A DNA stretch of 41,620 nucleotides from Firmicutes bacterium UBA4975 (GTDB taxonomy: Bacteria > Bacillota > Proteinivoracia > UBA4975): NCBI GenBank assembly GCA_002397155.1, contig DGZR01000044.1, positions 1-41,620 on the forward strand, given 5' to 3'. The notes beneath the pieces were generated by a model. It was not told the origin of the DNA. It made no database searches and saw only the letters and a program-made list of their open reading frames with translations. Every line of letters starts with the position of its first letter. Position 1 is the first letter of the stretch. The position numbers and the translations under genes were made by a program. This document shows, in pieces, positions 6,395-14,873 of the stretch.

Positions 6395-7777
6395 CTAGAG
6401 AGTTTTGGCCTTTTCCACTGCTTCTTCGATGGAGCCCACCATGTAGAAGGCCGCTTCTGGCATATTGTCGTGCTTGCCGTCGAGAATTTCTTGGAAACTA
6501 CGGACGGTGTCCTTCAAAGGCACATAGGCCCCGGCCGTGCCGGTGAAAACCTCGGCAACAAAGAAGGGTTGGGAGAGAAAGCGCTGGATTTTTCTGGCCC
6601 GGGTGACCACCAGCTTATCTTCGTCGGACAGTTCATCCATGCCCAGGATGGCGATAATGTCCTGGAGTTCTTTGTACCTCTGGAGCAACCCCTGTACATC
6701 CCGGGCGACCCGGTAGTGCTGCTCCCCGATGATCTTGGGGTCGAGGATACGGGAAGAGGACTCAAGAGGGTCGACGGCGGGATAGATACCCAGCTCGGTC
6801 AGGCTCCTGGACAGGTAGGTAGTGGCGTCCAAGTGGGCAAAAGTAGTGGCGGGAGCGGGGTCGGTGGGGTCGTCGGCGGGCACGTAAATGGCCTGCACCG
6901 AAGTGATCGAGCCCCGGGTGGTGGAAGTGATCCTCTCCTGGAGCTGGCCCATTTCCGTCTGCAAAGTGGGCTGGTAGCCCACGGCGGAAGGCATCCGGCC
7001 CAAGAGAGCGGAGACTTCGGAACCGGCCTGGGTAAAGCGAAAAATATTGTCGATGAATAAGAGGACATCCTGGCCCTCCTCATCCCGGAAGTACTCGGCC
7101 AGGGTCAGGCCGGTCAGCCCTACCCGCAGGCGGGCGCCGGGGGGTTCGTTCATCTGGCCAAAGACCATGGCCGTCTTGTCGATTACCCCCGACTCCTTCA
7201 TTTCATTCCAGAGGTCGTTCCCCTCACGGGTCCTTTCCCCCACCCCGGCAAAGACGGAATAGCCCCCGTGTTCGTAAGCGATGTTGCGAATCAGTTCCAT
7301 GATGAGGACAGTTTTGCCCACGCCGGCGCCGCCGAAAAGGCCCACCTTTCCGCCCCTGGAGTAGGGGAGGAGAAGGTCGATGACTTTAATCCCGGTTTCC
7401 AGCACTTCGCTGACAGGACGCTGGTCTTGGAAACTGGGGACGGGCCGATGAATGGGCCAGTACTCCTTGCCCTGGACCTCTTGGCCGCCGTCGATAGCCC
7501 GGCCCAGGACGTTGATCAGGCGGCCCAGGGTAGCCGGGCCTACAGGGACAGTTATCGGCTTTTCGCTATCTTGCACCTGGTCCCCCCGAACCAAGCCGTC
7601 GGTGGAGGACATGGCCACGCAGCGGACGATGTTGCTGCCCACGTGGTGCAGGACTTCTAGGACGACTTCCTCCTCCTTCGTCCCCACCGTCAGGGCCGAG
7701 TAAATACTGGGAAGCTTATCGGCAAACTTTACGTCGACGACGGGACCAATAACCTGGACTACTTTTCCGGTATTCAA
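6395..7777 (-). CDS. atpD: F1Fo ATP synthase beta subunit (catalytic)
   Basis: 460 residues. Walker A GGAGVGKT is at 149-156, followed by the catalytic-Glu block GVGERTREGNDLW, the Walker B region VLLFIDNIFRFTQAG, the SALLGRMPSAVGYQPTL loop and the DELSDEDKLVV motif. This subunit carries the catalytic nucleotide sites of F1. The start codon appears to be TTG at 7777 (AGGAGG nine bases upstream; protein begins MNTGKVVQVIGPVVDV). Fifteen bases separate it from atpG and 14 from atpC, so it belongs to one polycistron. Confidence 0.98.
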   Translation of the reverse strand: MNTGKVVQVIGPVVDVKFADKLPSIYSALTVGTKEEEVVLEVLHHVGSNIVRCVAMSSTDGLVRGDQVQDSEKPITVPVGPATLGRLINVLGRAIDGGQEVQGKEYWPIHRPVPSFQDQRPVSEVLETGIKVIDLLLPYSRGGKVGLFGGAGVGKTVLIMELIRNIAYEHGGYSVFAGVGERTREGNDLWNEMKESGVIDKTAMVFGQMNEPPGARLRVGLTGLTLAEYFRDEEGQDVLLFIDNIFRFTQAGSEVSALLGRMPSAVGYQPTLQTEMGQLQERITSTTRGSITSVQAIYVPADDPTDPAPATTFAHLDATTYLSRSLTELGIYPAVDPLESSSRILDPKIIGEQHYRVARDVQGLLQRYKELQDIIAILGMDELSDEDKLVVTRARKIQRFLSQPFFVAEVFTGTAGAYVPLKDTVRSFQEILDGKHDNMPEAAFYMVGSIEEAVEKAKTL

Positions 7778-7792
7778 AATGGTTATCCTCCT

Positions 7793-8635
7793 TTAGCCCT
7801 CAAGAGCTTGAGCGCCGTTGACCACTTCAAGTATTTCTTGGGTGATGGCCGTCTGGCGCGCCCTATTAAAAGAAAGGGTTAAGTGCTCGATCATCTCATT
7901 GGCATTTTCGGTGGCGGACTTCATCGCCATTCTCTGGGCGCCGAATTCCGCCGCTTTAGCTTCAAGAAGTCCCTGGTATACCAAACTGAAGACATAATGG
8001 GGCAGTAATCTTTCTAAGACTACCTGGGGCGACGGTTCATATAGGTATAAACTGCTGCCATGCTCCTCTTTTGGTTCGGTAAGGGGCAGCAGTTGGACGA
8101 CCCGGGGCTGGTGGTCGAGGACGCTGAAAAATTCCGTGTAGACCAAGTGCAGGGAGCCAATTTCTCCCGCTTGAAAAGCGGCCAGCAGGGGTTTGGCGAT
8201 CGCCACGGCATCTGCATATTCCGGATCTTCCTGGTGCAGGCGGTAAGACCAAGCCACGCCCTCCCCCCCCTTGGCAAAAAAGTCTTGGGCCTTGCGGCCC
8301 ACCGCCGCAATCGCGCCCGGCGCCCCGGCGGCTCTCTCCTTGGCAAAGCGAAGGACATTGGCGTTGTATGCCCCGCACAACCCCCGATCCCCGGCGATGA
8401 CGATGTAAGCCCCGGGGCCCTGGCCGGGCTCTACGAGGGGATTATGCCCTTCCAGCCCGGCCTTAAAGAGACGGCCGATGAGCTGGGCCAGGTGGCTGGT
8501 GTAAGGTCGGGCGGCGGTTACATTAGCCTGGGCCCGGCGCAGCTTAGCTCCCGCCACCATTTCCATGGCCTTGGTGATGTGGCCAATGTTGTGGACGCTG
8601 GAAATGCGACGCTTTATATCCCGGGTATTGGCCAT
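7793..8635 (-). CDS. atpG: F1Fo ATP synthase gamma subunit
   Basis: 280 residues. The N-terminal helix RDIKRRISSVHNIGHITKAMEMVAGAKLRRAQ and the C-terminal helix (EFGAQRMAMKSATENANEMI, then LSFNRARQTAITQEILEVV) are the coiled-coil rotor shaft of gamma; the middle contains the conserved ITGDRGLCGAYN-type segment, here IAGDRGLCGAYNANV. It transmits rotation from the c ring to the catalytic beta subunits. ATG at 8635 with GGGGGG upstream; 12 bases after atpA. Confidence 0.97.
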   Translation of the reverse strand: MANTRDIKRRISSVHNIGHITKAMEMVAGAKLRRAQANVTAARPYTSHLAQLIGRLFKAGLEGHNPLVEPGQGPGAYIVIAGDRGLCGAYNANVLRFAKERAAGAPGAIAAVGRKAQDFFAKGGEGVAWSYRLHQEDPEYADAVAIAKPLLAAFQAGEIGSLHLVYTEFFSVLDHQPRVVQLLPLTEPKEEHGSSLYLYEPSPQVVLERLLPHYVFSLVYQGLLEAKAAEFGAQRMAMKSATENANEMIEHLTLSFNRARQTAITQEILEVVNGAQALEG

Positions 8636-8647
8636 TATTTTTCCCCC

Positions 8648-10156
8648 CTACCCGATGAACTGCTCTTTGAACACCCCAATGGCCTGCTGGAGGGCTTGGG
8701 CGGTGTCTTCGTCTAGGTCGCCCGTTTCGGCAATCACCTGGCCGATATCGCTGTGGTACTGGTCAAGGTAACGGAAAAATTCCTCTTCGAACTTTGCCGC
8801 CTTTTCCAGGGGAATGTCGTCCAAGTAACCGTTGATGGCAGTATAGATAATCATTACCTGTTTTTCTACGGGCAAGGGAACAAATTGGGCCTGTTTTAAT
8901 ATCTCTGCCGTGCGCCTGCCCCGGTTAATGCTGGCTTGGGTGGCCTTATCCAGATCGGCGCCAAATTGGGAAAAGGCTTCCAACTCACGGAATTGGGCCA
9001 AATCGAGGCGCAGCCGTCCTGCTACTTTGCGCATGGCCTTGACCTGAGCGTCTCCTCCCACCCGGGACACCGAAAATCCCACATTGATGGCGGGACGGGT
9101 CCCGGCAAAAAAGAGGTCCGTCTCCAAGAATATCTGGCCGTCGGTGATGGAAATAACATTTGTGGGAATGTATGCGGAAATGTCGCCGGCCTGGGTTTCA
9201 ATTATCGGTAGCGCGGTAAGAGAACCGCCGCCCTTTTCGTCGTTGAGTTTGGCCGCCCGCTCCAGCAAGCGAGAGTGCAGATAAAAAACATCGCCGGGAT
9301 AAGCCTCCCGGCCGGGAGGGCGGCGCAAGAGCAGGGACATCTCCCGGTAGGCCACGGCGTGCTTAGAGAGGTCATCGTAGACCAAGAGCACATGCCGCCC
9401 CTCGTACATAAAGTGTTCTCCCATGGCGCAGCCCGCATAGGGGGCGATGTAGAGCATGGGGGCGGGTTCGCTGGCCGCGGCCATGACCACGGTGGTGTAG
9501 TCCATTGCTCCCGCCTTGGTCAAAGTGCTGACTACAGAGGCCACGGTAGAGGTCTTTTGCCCGATGGCCACGTAGATGCAGATAACCCCCGAATCCTTTT
9601 GATTGATTATGGTGTCAATGGCGATGGCGGTCTTGCCGGTGCCCCGGTCGCCGATAATCAGTTCCCGCTGGCCCCGACCGATGGGAACCATCGAGTCCAA
9701 GGCCTTTAACCCCGTCTGCAGGGCCTGGTAAACCGGCCTTCTTTCTGTGACACCGGGAGCGGGACTCTCCACGTTGCGATAGATATCGGTTACCACCGGC
9801 CCCTTGCCGTCGATGGGCTGGCCCAGGGCGTTGACGACCCGGCCTACCAAGGCCTCTCCCACCGGCACCTGGGTTATGCGCCCCGTCCTCTTTACGGTGT
9901 CGCCTTCCTTGATTCCGGTATAGTCGCCCAGAATGACCGCCCCCACACTGCCCTCTTCCAAGTTTAGGGCCATGCCAAAAACCGAGCCAGGGAACTCCAG
10001 GAGTTCACCAGCCATAGCGTTCTGCAGGCCATGGACCCGGGCAATGCCGTCGCCGACATAGACGACTGTCCCTATTTCCGCTATATCCAGGTCAACCTGG
10101 TAATCTTCTAGCTGTCGCTTGATTATGCTGCTGATCTCTTCCGGCCTAATCTGCAT
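8648..10156 (-). CDS. atpA: F1Fo ATP synthase alpha subunit
   Basis: 502 residues. Walker A GDRGTGKT lies at 169-176, the arginine-finger block is VGFSVSRVGGDAQ, and the EFFRYLDQYH helix is near the C-terminus. Alpha binds non-catalytic nucleotide and supplies the arginine finger to beta. Start ATG at 10156 with GAGGTGA seven bases before it. The gene starts 24 bases after atpH and is followed by atpG. The N-terminal MQIRPEEISSIIKRQL is typical of Firmicutes alpha subunits. Confidence 0.98.
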   Translation of the reverse strand: MQIRPEEISSIIKRQLEDYQVDLDIAEIGTVVYVGDGIARVHGLQNAMAGELLEFPGSVFGMALNLEEGSVGAVILGDYTGIKEGDTVKRTGRITQVPVGEALVGRVVNALGQPIDGKGPVVTDIYRNVESPAPGVTERRPVYQALQTGLKALDSMVPIGRGQRELIIGDRGTGKTAIAIDTIINQKDSGVICIYVAIGQKTSTVASVVSTLTKAGAMDYTTVVMAAASEPAPMLYIAPYAGCAMGEHFMYEGRHVLLVYDDLSKHAVAYREMSLLLRRPPGREAYPGDVFYLHSRLLERAAKLNDEKGGGSLTALPIIETQAGDISAYIPTNVISITDGQIFLETDLFFAGTRPAINVGFSVSRVGGDAQVKAMRKVAGRLRLDLAQFRELEAFSQFGADLDKATQASINRGRRTAEILKQAQFVPLPVEKQVMIIYTAINGYLDDIPLEKAAKFEEEFFRYLDQYHSDIGQVIAETGDLDEDTAQALQQAIGVFKEQFIG

Positions 10157-10180
10157 AGGGTTTCACCTCAGTATGCTTTT

Positions 10181-10720
10181 TCACAGGGCAAGGCTCAGCC
10201 CAAGTCGTTGGAGCCGACCCTTGAGGCTAGCGTCAATCAGTTTGCCGTCAATGTTGACGACAAAACCGGCCAGCAAGGAGGGGTCCACTGTCAGAGTCAT
10301 AATGACCTCCCTGGCTCCGCTGATCTTCACCAGGCTCTGCCGCAGTCTCTGGGCCTGCTCTTGGGAAAGGGGATGGGTCACCAGGCAGCGGGCCCGGGAC
10401 AGACCTTGTTCCCTATCTTCCAATTCCCCATACTCCCTGTGGAGAGCCGGCAAAAGGTCCAGGCGCCCCTTGTCCAAGAGCAGAGCGTTCAGATTTTTTA
10501 ACAGGGGGGAAAGTTCAAGCTTGGCCGCTACCGTTTCCAGCAGCTCGGCCTTGCCGGACCGGGCCAGTCGGGGGTTTTGCATGGTCAGCACCAACTCGGA
10601 ACTGGTCTGCCACAGGGTGGCCAGCTCCTCAAGCTCACGGCCGATTTCTCGAGCTAGGCCCTGCTGGCAGGCGCTGGCATATAGGGCGGCAGCGTAACGT
10701 TTGGCAGCCTTAGTTAGCAC
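10181..10720 (-). CDS. atpH: F1Fo ATP synthase delta subunit
   Basis: 179 residues. An N-terminal helical bundle (AAKRYAAALYASACQQG, the AxRYAxAL hallmark) is followed by a C-terminal stator-binding domain ending in IDGKLIDASLKGRLQRL. Delta joins the b-subunit stalk to the top of F1. The GTG start at 10720 overlaps the end of atpF by 11 bases, which suggests translational coupling. Confidence 0.95.
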   Translation of the reverse strand: MLTKAAKRYAAALYASACQQGLAREIGRELEELATLWQTSSELVLTMQNPRLARSGKAELLETVAAKLELSPLLKNLNALLLDKGRLDLLPALHREYGELEDREQGLSRARCLVTHPLSQEQAQRLRQSLVKISGAREVIMTLTVDPSLLAGFVVNIDGKLIDASLKGRLQRLGLSLAL

Positions 10721-11201
10721 GGCTTTCCAGCTCCTCTATGGCGGCGGCGAAAATATGCTCCCGATCGCTGTCGGTCAGTTTTCGGGCAAGCATCTTTTCC
10801 GCCACCGTCACGGCCAGATTTGAAATATCCGCCCTCAGCTCTTCGATCACTCTGGCCCGCTCCCGGGCTATCTCGATCTTGGCTCGCTCCAGTTGGGCCG
10901 CCGTTTCTTTTGCCGCCTCGACGATGATTTCCTCCTTGCGCAAATCGGCCTGGCGAAGGGCGGCCTCGATTACCTTGGCCGCCTCGACTCGGTTCTCCGC
11001 CACTAGCCGGCGGTGTTCTTCCAGCAGTACGGCGGCTTTTTCTTTATCCTCCCGGGCACTGTCTAAATCAGCGCCGATCATTTGCCGGCGTTTTTCCAGA
11101 AATTCACTGACGGGCCGCCACAGAAGCCAGCGGAGGATCAGGAATAAAAAGACGAGGTTCACGATTGTGATGGCTATTCTCACTGGATCAAACTCTAGCA
11201 C
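10710..11201 (-). CDS. atpF: F1Fo ATP synthase b subunit
   Basis: 163 residues from GTG at 11201 (VLEFDPVRIAITIVNLVFLF). I prefer this start to one at 11252 because AGGAGGAG lies eight bases upstream and it gives the usual b-subunit length with a transmembrane helix at about 8-27. The rest is a long charged helix (about 35-150) that dimerises into the peripheral stalk, including RRQMIGADLDSAREDKEKA. A 63-base gap separates it from atpE; it overlaps atpH by 11 bases. Confidence 0.95.
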   Translation of the reverse strand: MLEFDPVRIAITIVNLVFLFLILRWLLWRPVSEFLEKRRQMIGADLDSAREDKEKAAVLLEEHRRLVAENRVEAAKVIEAALRQADLRKEEIIVEAAKETAAQLERAKIEIARERARVIEELRADISNLAVTVAEKMLARKLTDSDREHIFAAAIEELESRAN

Positions 11202-11264
11202 GCCACACTCCTCCTTCCCTGTACACATGAAAAGGGAAATGGGCCTCCCCACTTCCCGGCTGGT

Positions 11265-11522
11265 TTACTTAAGCAGCCCACTGACAAAATTCAAGAGCAT
11301 TATGGCTATAACCAGGGCGTAAATGCCGGTGGTCTCTGCCACGGCTTGGGTCACCAGGGTTGTAACTAAAATAGTGTTTTGGGCTTCCGGCTGGCGGCCT
11401 ACGGCCTCGGCGGCCTTACCCGCTGCATAACCCTGGCCGATAGCCGGCCCGATGCCGGCCACCATGGCAATACCCGCCCCCAATAGGGCAAAGGCACCAA
11501 CTGTAAAGACATTGTGTTCCAT
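11265..11522 (-). CDS. atpE: F1Fo ATP synthase c subunit, Na+-type ligand set
   Basis: 85 residues forming two transmembrane helices joined by the polar loop GRQPEAQ (42-48). The ion-binding carboxylate is Glu63. By alignment in my head with the Na+-binding c ring of Ilyobacter tartaricus (offset of two), Pro26, Gln30, Glu63, Thr64, Thr65 and Tyr68 correspond to Pro28, Gln32, Glu65, Ser66, Thr67 and Tyr70. That is the Na+ signature with a conservative Ser-to-Thr change. I infer Na+ coupling or dual specificity. The ring rotates against subunit a in the membrane. Start ATG at 11522, 20 bases after atpB. Confidence 0.97.
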   Translation of the reverse strand: MEHNVFTVGAFALLGAGIAMVAGIGPAIGQGYAAGKAAEAVGRQPEAQNTILVTTLVTQAVAETTGIYALVIAIMLLNFVSGLLK

Positions 11523-11542
11523 TTTAAATTTTTCCCTCCGTT

Positions 11543-12196
11543 TTAGTCTTTTGCCAAAGAGATGAAGACCATGGACAGCATGGTAAAGATGAATGACTGA
11601 AGAATGCCGGAAAAAAGGTCAAAGTAGATGCTGGCCACAGCCGGAACAAAAAGAGAAACCGCTCCGGAAATCAAGGCCATTATGACCGACCCCCCCAGCA
11701 TGTTGCCGAAAAGACGCATGGACAGCGATACCGGTCGGGCCAGTTCGCCGATGATGTTGATCGGCAGTAAAAAGAAAAGCGGTTGGACAAAGCCCTTGAG
11801 GTAGCCAAAGCCCTTTGCCTTGAGGGCGTAAAAATGGATGGAAAATACAGTAACCAGGGCGTAAGCCAGGGTTATGTTGATGTCCGCCGTAGGAGTTCGA
11901 AAACCGAATATCCCGAGGATGTTGGAGAGGAGAATGAGCAAAAACAAAGTGCCGAAGAAAGGAGTAAAGCCGGCGTTGGCCTCCCCCATTATCGAGGTGA
12001 CAATTCCGGAAAAACCCTCCACCAGCATTTCGGCGATGTTTTGGCTCTTGCCCGGCCTGAGTTCCAGGCGGCGGCGAAAAATCAAGGCCAAAATAATCAA
12101 GACCACCATGACGATCCAGGTGTTGACAACCGACTCAGAAACGGGGTAGCCGAGAATTGTAAAGACTGTTTTCGGGCCTTGCAGGATATCTTCCAC
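11543..12196 (-). CDS. atpB: F1Fo ATP synthase a subunit
   Basis: 217 residues from GTG at 12196, chosen because AGGGGGG lies ten bases upstream and it starts one base after the upstream stop codon. Five to six transmembrane segments are visible. The essential arginine is Arg161 in VSLSMRLFGNMLGG; PTADINITLAYAL (102-114) is also characteristic. Subunit a forms the ion half-channels next to the c ring. A longer reading from 12226 would overlap the preceding gene. Confidence 0.95.
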   Translation of the reverse strand: MEDILQGPKTVFTILGYPVSESVVNTWIVMVVLIILALIFRRRLELRPGKSQNIAEMLVEGFSGIVTSIMGEANAGFTPFFGTLFLLILLSNILGIFGFRTPTADINITLAYALVTVFSIHFYALKAKGFGYLKGFVQPLFFLLPINIIGELARPVSLSMRLFGNMLGGSVIMALISGAVSLFVPAVASIYFDLFSGILQSFIFTMLSMVFISLAKD

Positions 12197-12197
12197 G

Positions 12198-12620
12198 CTA
12201 CTTATCCCCCCTTTCCCAGCCGGCAATGCGCAAGAAGCCCTGGAATGACTGCCTGGAAAAAGTAAAAAGAGCTTCTCCCAGGATAACTGCCTTGATCAAG
12301 AAGAGGCCGACAAAAACCGCCCAAACGCTGATTTCCGCGGCGGTGTTGGCCAGCAAGACGACAGAGACTATGAGGATATACCGGAAGACGCACTGAACAG
12401 CCGCTCCTTTTTGCGCCGCCCCTGGGGGCAGGTCCAGGTGTTTGAGTAGGGAGCGGGAAAGGAAGCGGAAATTAAGAAGAGCCGCCAGGGAACCGATGAG
12501 CACCCCTAGTGCCTCGGGCCAGCGCCCGGAAAAGGCGGCAAAGAGAGCGAGGACGATGGAAGTAAGGCCGACCCTGAGGGAAATCTGGCGTATTCTGGTG
12601 AAATATTCCACTTGCTTCAC
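12198..12620 (-). CDS. atpI: ATP synthase subunit I (AtpI-like, four-helix membrane protein)
   Basis: 140 residues from GTG at 12620, which overlaps the stop codon of atpZ (GTGA). Four hydrophobic segments are visible (VGLTSIVLALFAAF, ALGVLIGSLAALLNF, YILIVSVVLLANTAA, VWAVFVGLFLIKAVIL). This matches the small ATP synthase I family that lies at the head of many atp operons and helps c-ring assembly. The open frame extends upstream to 12851, but that part overlaps atpZ in another frame and is not protein-like. The specific symbol is by position and topology; sequence conservation in this family is low. Confidence 0.8.
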   Translation of the reverse strand: MKQVEYFTRIRQISLRVGLTSIVLALFAAFSGRWPEALGVLIGSLAALLNFRFLSRSLLKHLDLPPGAAQKGAAVQCVFRYILIVSVVLLANTAAEISVWAVFVGLFLIKAVILGEALFTFSRQSFQGFLRIAGWERGDK

Positions 12621-12838
12621 TCCCAGGGAATAATATTCTTCAACAAAAAATAAGCGTTGCCGGCGCCGGAACAGACGCCCAACAACAAGGAGATGATGAA
12701 CCAGCCTCCCCAGGACAGCCTGGCCTCTAAAAAAGCGCCCAGCCACCAGCCCAAAAGGACCGGGGCGATAAAGGATAAACCTATGCCGGTAATCAAGGAC
12801 AGGTAGCGCAGGATCTCCAACCAGTCGGCAGGTTTCAT
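12617..12838 (-). CDS. atpZ: AtpZ-like F0F1-associated two-helix membrane protein
   Basis: 73 residues with two transmembrane helices (YLSLITGIGLSFIAPVLLGW and GWFIISLLLGVCSGAGNAYF). This is the AtpZ family (PF09527-type) found as the first gene of many atp operons and linked to AtpI, with suggested roles in Mg/Ca transport or c-ring assembly. Start ATG at 12838 with GGGTGGGA just upstream; a TTG at 12859 would add seven residues but lies on the promoter -10 box. It is the first gene after the operon promoter and overlaps atpI by four bases. Confidence 0.85.
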   Translation of the reverse strand: MKPADWLEILRYLSLITGIGLSFIAPVLLGWWLGAFLEARLSWGGWFIISLLLGVCSGAGNAYFLLKNIIPWE

Positions 12839-12858
12839 TATCCCACCCCACAGGGGCA

Positions 12859-12887
12859 ATTATACTTTTAATCCCTCGCTAATGCAA
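12859..12887 (-). promoter_or_regulatory. Sigma-A promoter of the atp operon
   Basis: Minus strand: TTGCAT (12882-12887), 17-base spacer, TATAAT (12859-12864). The -10 box is perfect and lies 20 bases before the atpZ start, so the leader is very short. It sits entirely in the 56-base gap after the FtsA-like gene, so the ten-gene operon can be expressed independently. Confidence 0.9.
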
Positions 12888-12894
12888 GTCCACC

Positions 12895-14841
12895 CTAGGC
12901 CTTGGGTGCCCAATATACTTGAATCTGGTCTCCGCTCTTTAGCGGGGCGGTATACTCCCCGGGGGTCCCGTTCACGGTGACCACCAGGTCTCCTCCCTCG
13001 GTTCCCACCTGCTGTATGTCGGCTTTGGCCAGGGCATAAGCCAGGATGGACCGCTCCGGGGGCAGGGCCAGGCTGGCGCCATTGACGCTCACCAGAATTT
13101 CTCCGCCGACCGCCGGGGGGAGGGGGCCAATAGTAATTGAGGCGCCGGAGGTTAGAACTGTTTCTGGGACGGCTCGGTTTCCGTCCACAGTGACCGCTAC
13201 CTGGCTCAGATCCAAGTCCATGAGGAGGGCCAGCTCGCTCAGGTCTTTTGGCGGCCGGATCTCAACCTTGTCCCCCGGCTCTACCGGGGTGTCCGGCGAG
13301 CGGGAAAGGCCGTTAATTTTGTAAAGCAGGGGAAATTCTACAGCGCCTCCGTTGATGACAAAGGAGGGCAAAGCCAGGCTTTCCGCCAGTTCGGACAGGA
13401 GCAGGGGCGGCGGCGCCTCTTCCCCCTCTCCGGGCAAGACGGTAATCCGGTCTCCCGAGGCCAGCGGAGTATCCAACGGGGCGGGAGCATCGTTGACCAG
13501 GATTCTAGCGGCCCAGTCGGAGCCTCGGGCAATAGTTCGAGGGCGGCCGTTCAGCTCAAACTCTCCTGAAGAAGTGAAATCTTCGGCAGGCCCCAGGCCG
13601 GAATGCAGCAAGGCCTGGGCCACCGTGGCCTTTTGCAGGTTAAAGAGGGTGACTTCCTGCCCGTTAATAACTAAACGGAGGAAGAATTCCTGGCGGGGCC
13701 TGGCCGCCATCAAGGCGATGCCCAGGGGAGTGATTATCTCCGGCCCCTGCAGCCCCCGGCCGAGAAAGCGAACGCCTTCTAATTGTTCCCCGGTCCTTAT
13801 GCCCACCCGTTCCAAGGGCAGGCCCAAGTGGCGGGCCAGGTCCTCCCGAAGAAAGGGAGTGAGGCTGCCGCCTCCGGCGCAGAAAAGGGCGGCCGGGGAA
13901 GAGCCCCCATTGCAGCGCCTGATTTCAGCGGCCAGCGCCGCTGCCAGCTTGTCCACCACCGGCTTTATCACCGCCAGAATCTCATCTCTATCCAGAAGGC
14001 AAGTATTGCCCAGGACATCGGTAAAGCCGATGGCTTCTTCGCTGCCCAGGCGGAGCTTGACCCTTTCAGCGCTGTTAAAGTCCAGCAGGTATTCCTGAGC
14101 GATTGCCTCGGTGACCTCGTCCCCCGCCATGTCCACCATGCCGTAAGCGACAATCGTCCCTTCCCGGCTGACGGCGATGTCTGAGGTTCCGGCCCCGATG
14201 TCTACCAGAGCGATGTTTAAAAGGCGCAGGGGGGGCGGAACGGCGACAGCCATGGCGGCGATTGGCTCTAGGGTGAGACTGTCCACTTGGAGACCGGCCT
14301 TGGTCACTGCGGCTAGCAGGCTATCCACCACCATCCGAGGCAAAAAGGTGGCAATTATTTCGATGCCGATAGAATTGCCCCTCTGCCCCACCGGATTGGC
14401 GATGACGGCATCGTCCAGGCAGTAAGCGACGGGGCTAAGGCCGACACAGTACAGGGAAGGGCTTTTTTGCGCCATCTCTTCCCGAGCCTTGGTCAGGGCT
14501 TTAATTTCCAGTTGTTCAACGTCTTCGGGCTCAATCTCCCTGGGCAGGGCCAGGTCGATCTTTTCCTTCACCCTAAAAGTGGTCAGGGCCCTTCCGGCGG
14601 CGGCAATGGCGGCCCCCTGGAGGGGGACCGCCCCTTTTTCCTCCAGGGCTTCTTTGACCCTGGCCAGGACGGCGCTGACTTGGGCCACATCATGGATCTG
14701 ACCGTCCAGCATAGCCCGCTGGGGGTGCCATTCTACCTGGCTGTGTTCAACCAGGACTTCTCCTTTTTCCGTCAGTCGGCACAAGAGGCCGACCACAGTC
14801 CGGGTTCCTATGTCCAGGGCGAGAATATACTCTTGGTTCAC
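12895..14841 (-). CDS. FtsA-like actin-fold ATPase with a repeat-containing C-terminal tail
   Basis: 648 residues from GTG at 14841 (AGGGGGG nine bases upstream; GTG at 14850 is a nearby alternative). The first about 385 residues are an FtsA/PilM-type actin-like domain: phosphate-1 LALDIGTRTVVGLL (7-20), an SHS2/1C-like region (about 72-190), phosphate-2 LVDIGAGTSDIAV (212-224) and adenosine motif FCAGGGSLTPFL (320-331). The C-terminal 260 residues contain four copies of a short pattern, roughly NG...L.SGD.I.V (ends near 468, 529, 572, 643), suggesting repeated small beta-rich domains of ubiquitin-like or SLBB type. True FtsA has about 420 residues and ends in a membrane-binding helix, which is absent here. 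No ftsZ is nearby. I infer a divergent paralogue; its role is unknown. Confidence 0.8.
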   Translation of the reverse strand: MNQEYILALDIGTRTVVGLLCRLTEKGEVLVEHSQVEWHPQRAMLDGQIHDVAQVSAVLARVKEALEEKGAVPLQGAAIAAAGRALTTFRVKEKIDLALPREIEPEDVEQLEIKALTKAREEMAQKSPSLYCVGLSPVAYCLDDAVIANPVGQRGNSIGIEIIATFLPRMVVDSLLAAVTKAGLQVDSLTLEPIAAMAVAVPPPLRLLNIALVDIGAGTSDIAVSREGTIVAYGMVDMAGDEVTEAIAQEYLLDFNSAERVKLRLGSEEAIGFTDVLGNTCLLDRDEILAVIKPVVDKLAAALAAEIRRCNGGSSPAALFCAGGGSLTPFLREDLARHLGLPLERVGIRTGEQLEGVRFLGRGLQGPEIITPLGIALMAARPRQEFFLRLVINGQEVTLFNLQKATVAQALLHSGLGPAEDFTSSGEFELNGRPRTIARGSDWAARILVNDAPAPLDTPLASGDRITVLPGEGEEAPPPLLLSELAESLALPSFVINGGAVEFPLLYKINGLSRSPDTPVEPGDKVEIRPPKDLSELALLMDLDLSQVAVTVDGNRAVPETVLTSGASITIGPLPPAVGGEILVSVNGASLALPPERSILAYALAKADIQQVGTEGGDLVVTVNGTPGEYTAPLKSGDQIQVYWAPKA

Positions 14842-14873
14842 ACTGATCACCCCCCTTTTGGAGATTGGCCATT

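Noticed and set aside
12621..12851. 77-codon N-terminal extension of the AtpI-like frame
   Set aside because: It lies over atpZ in another frame, reads as Arg/Leu-rich shadow sequence, and a GTG start overlapping the atpZ stop gives a normal AtpI.
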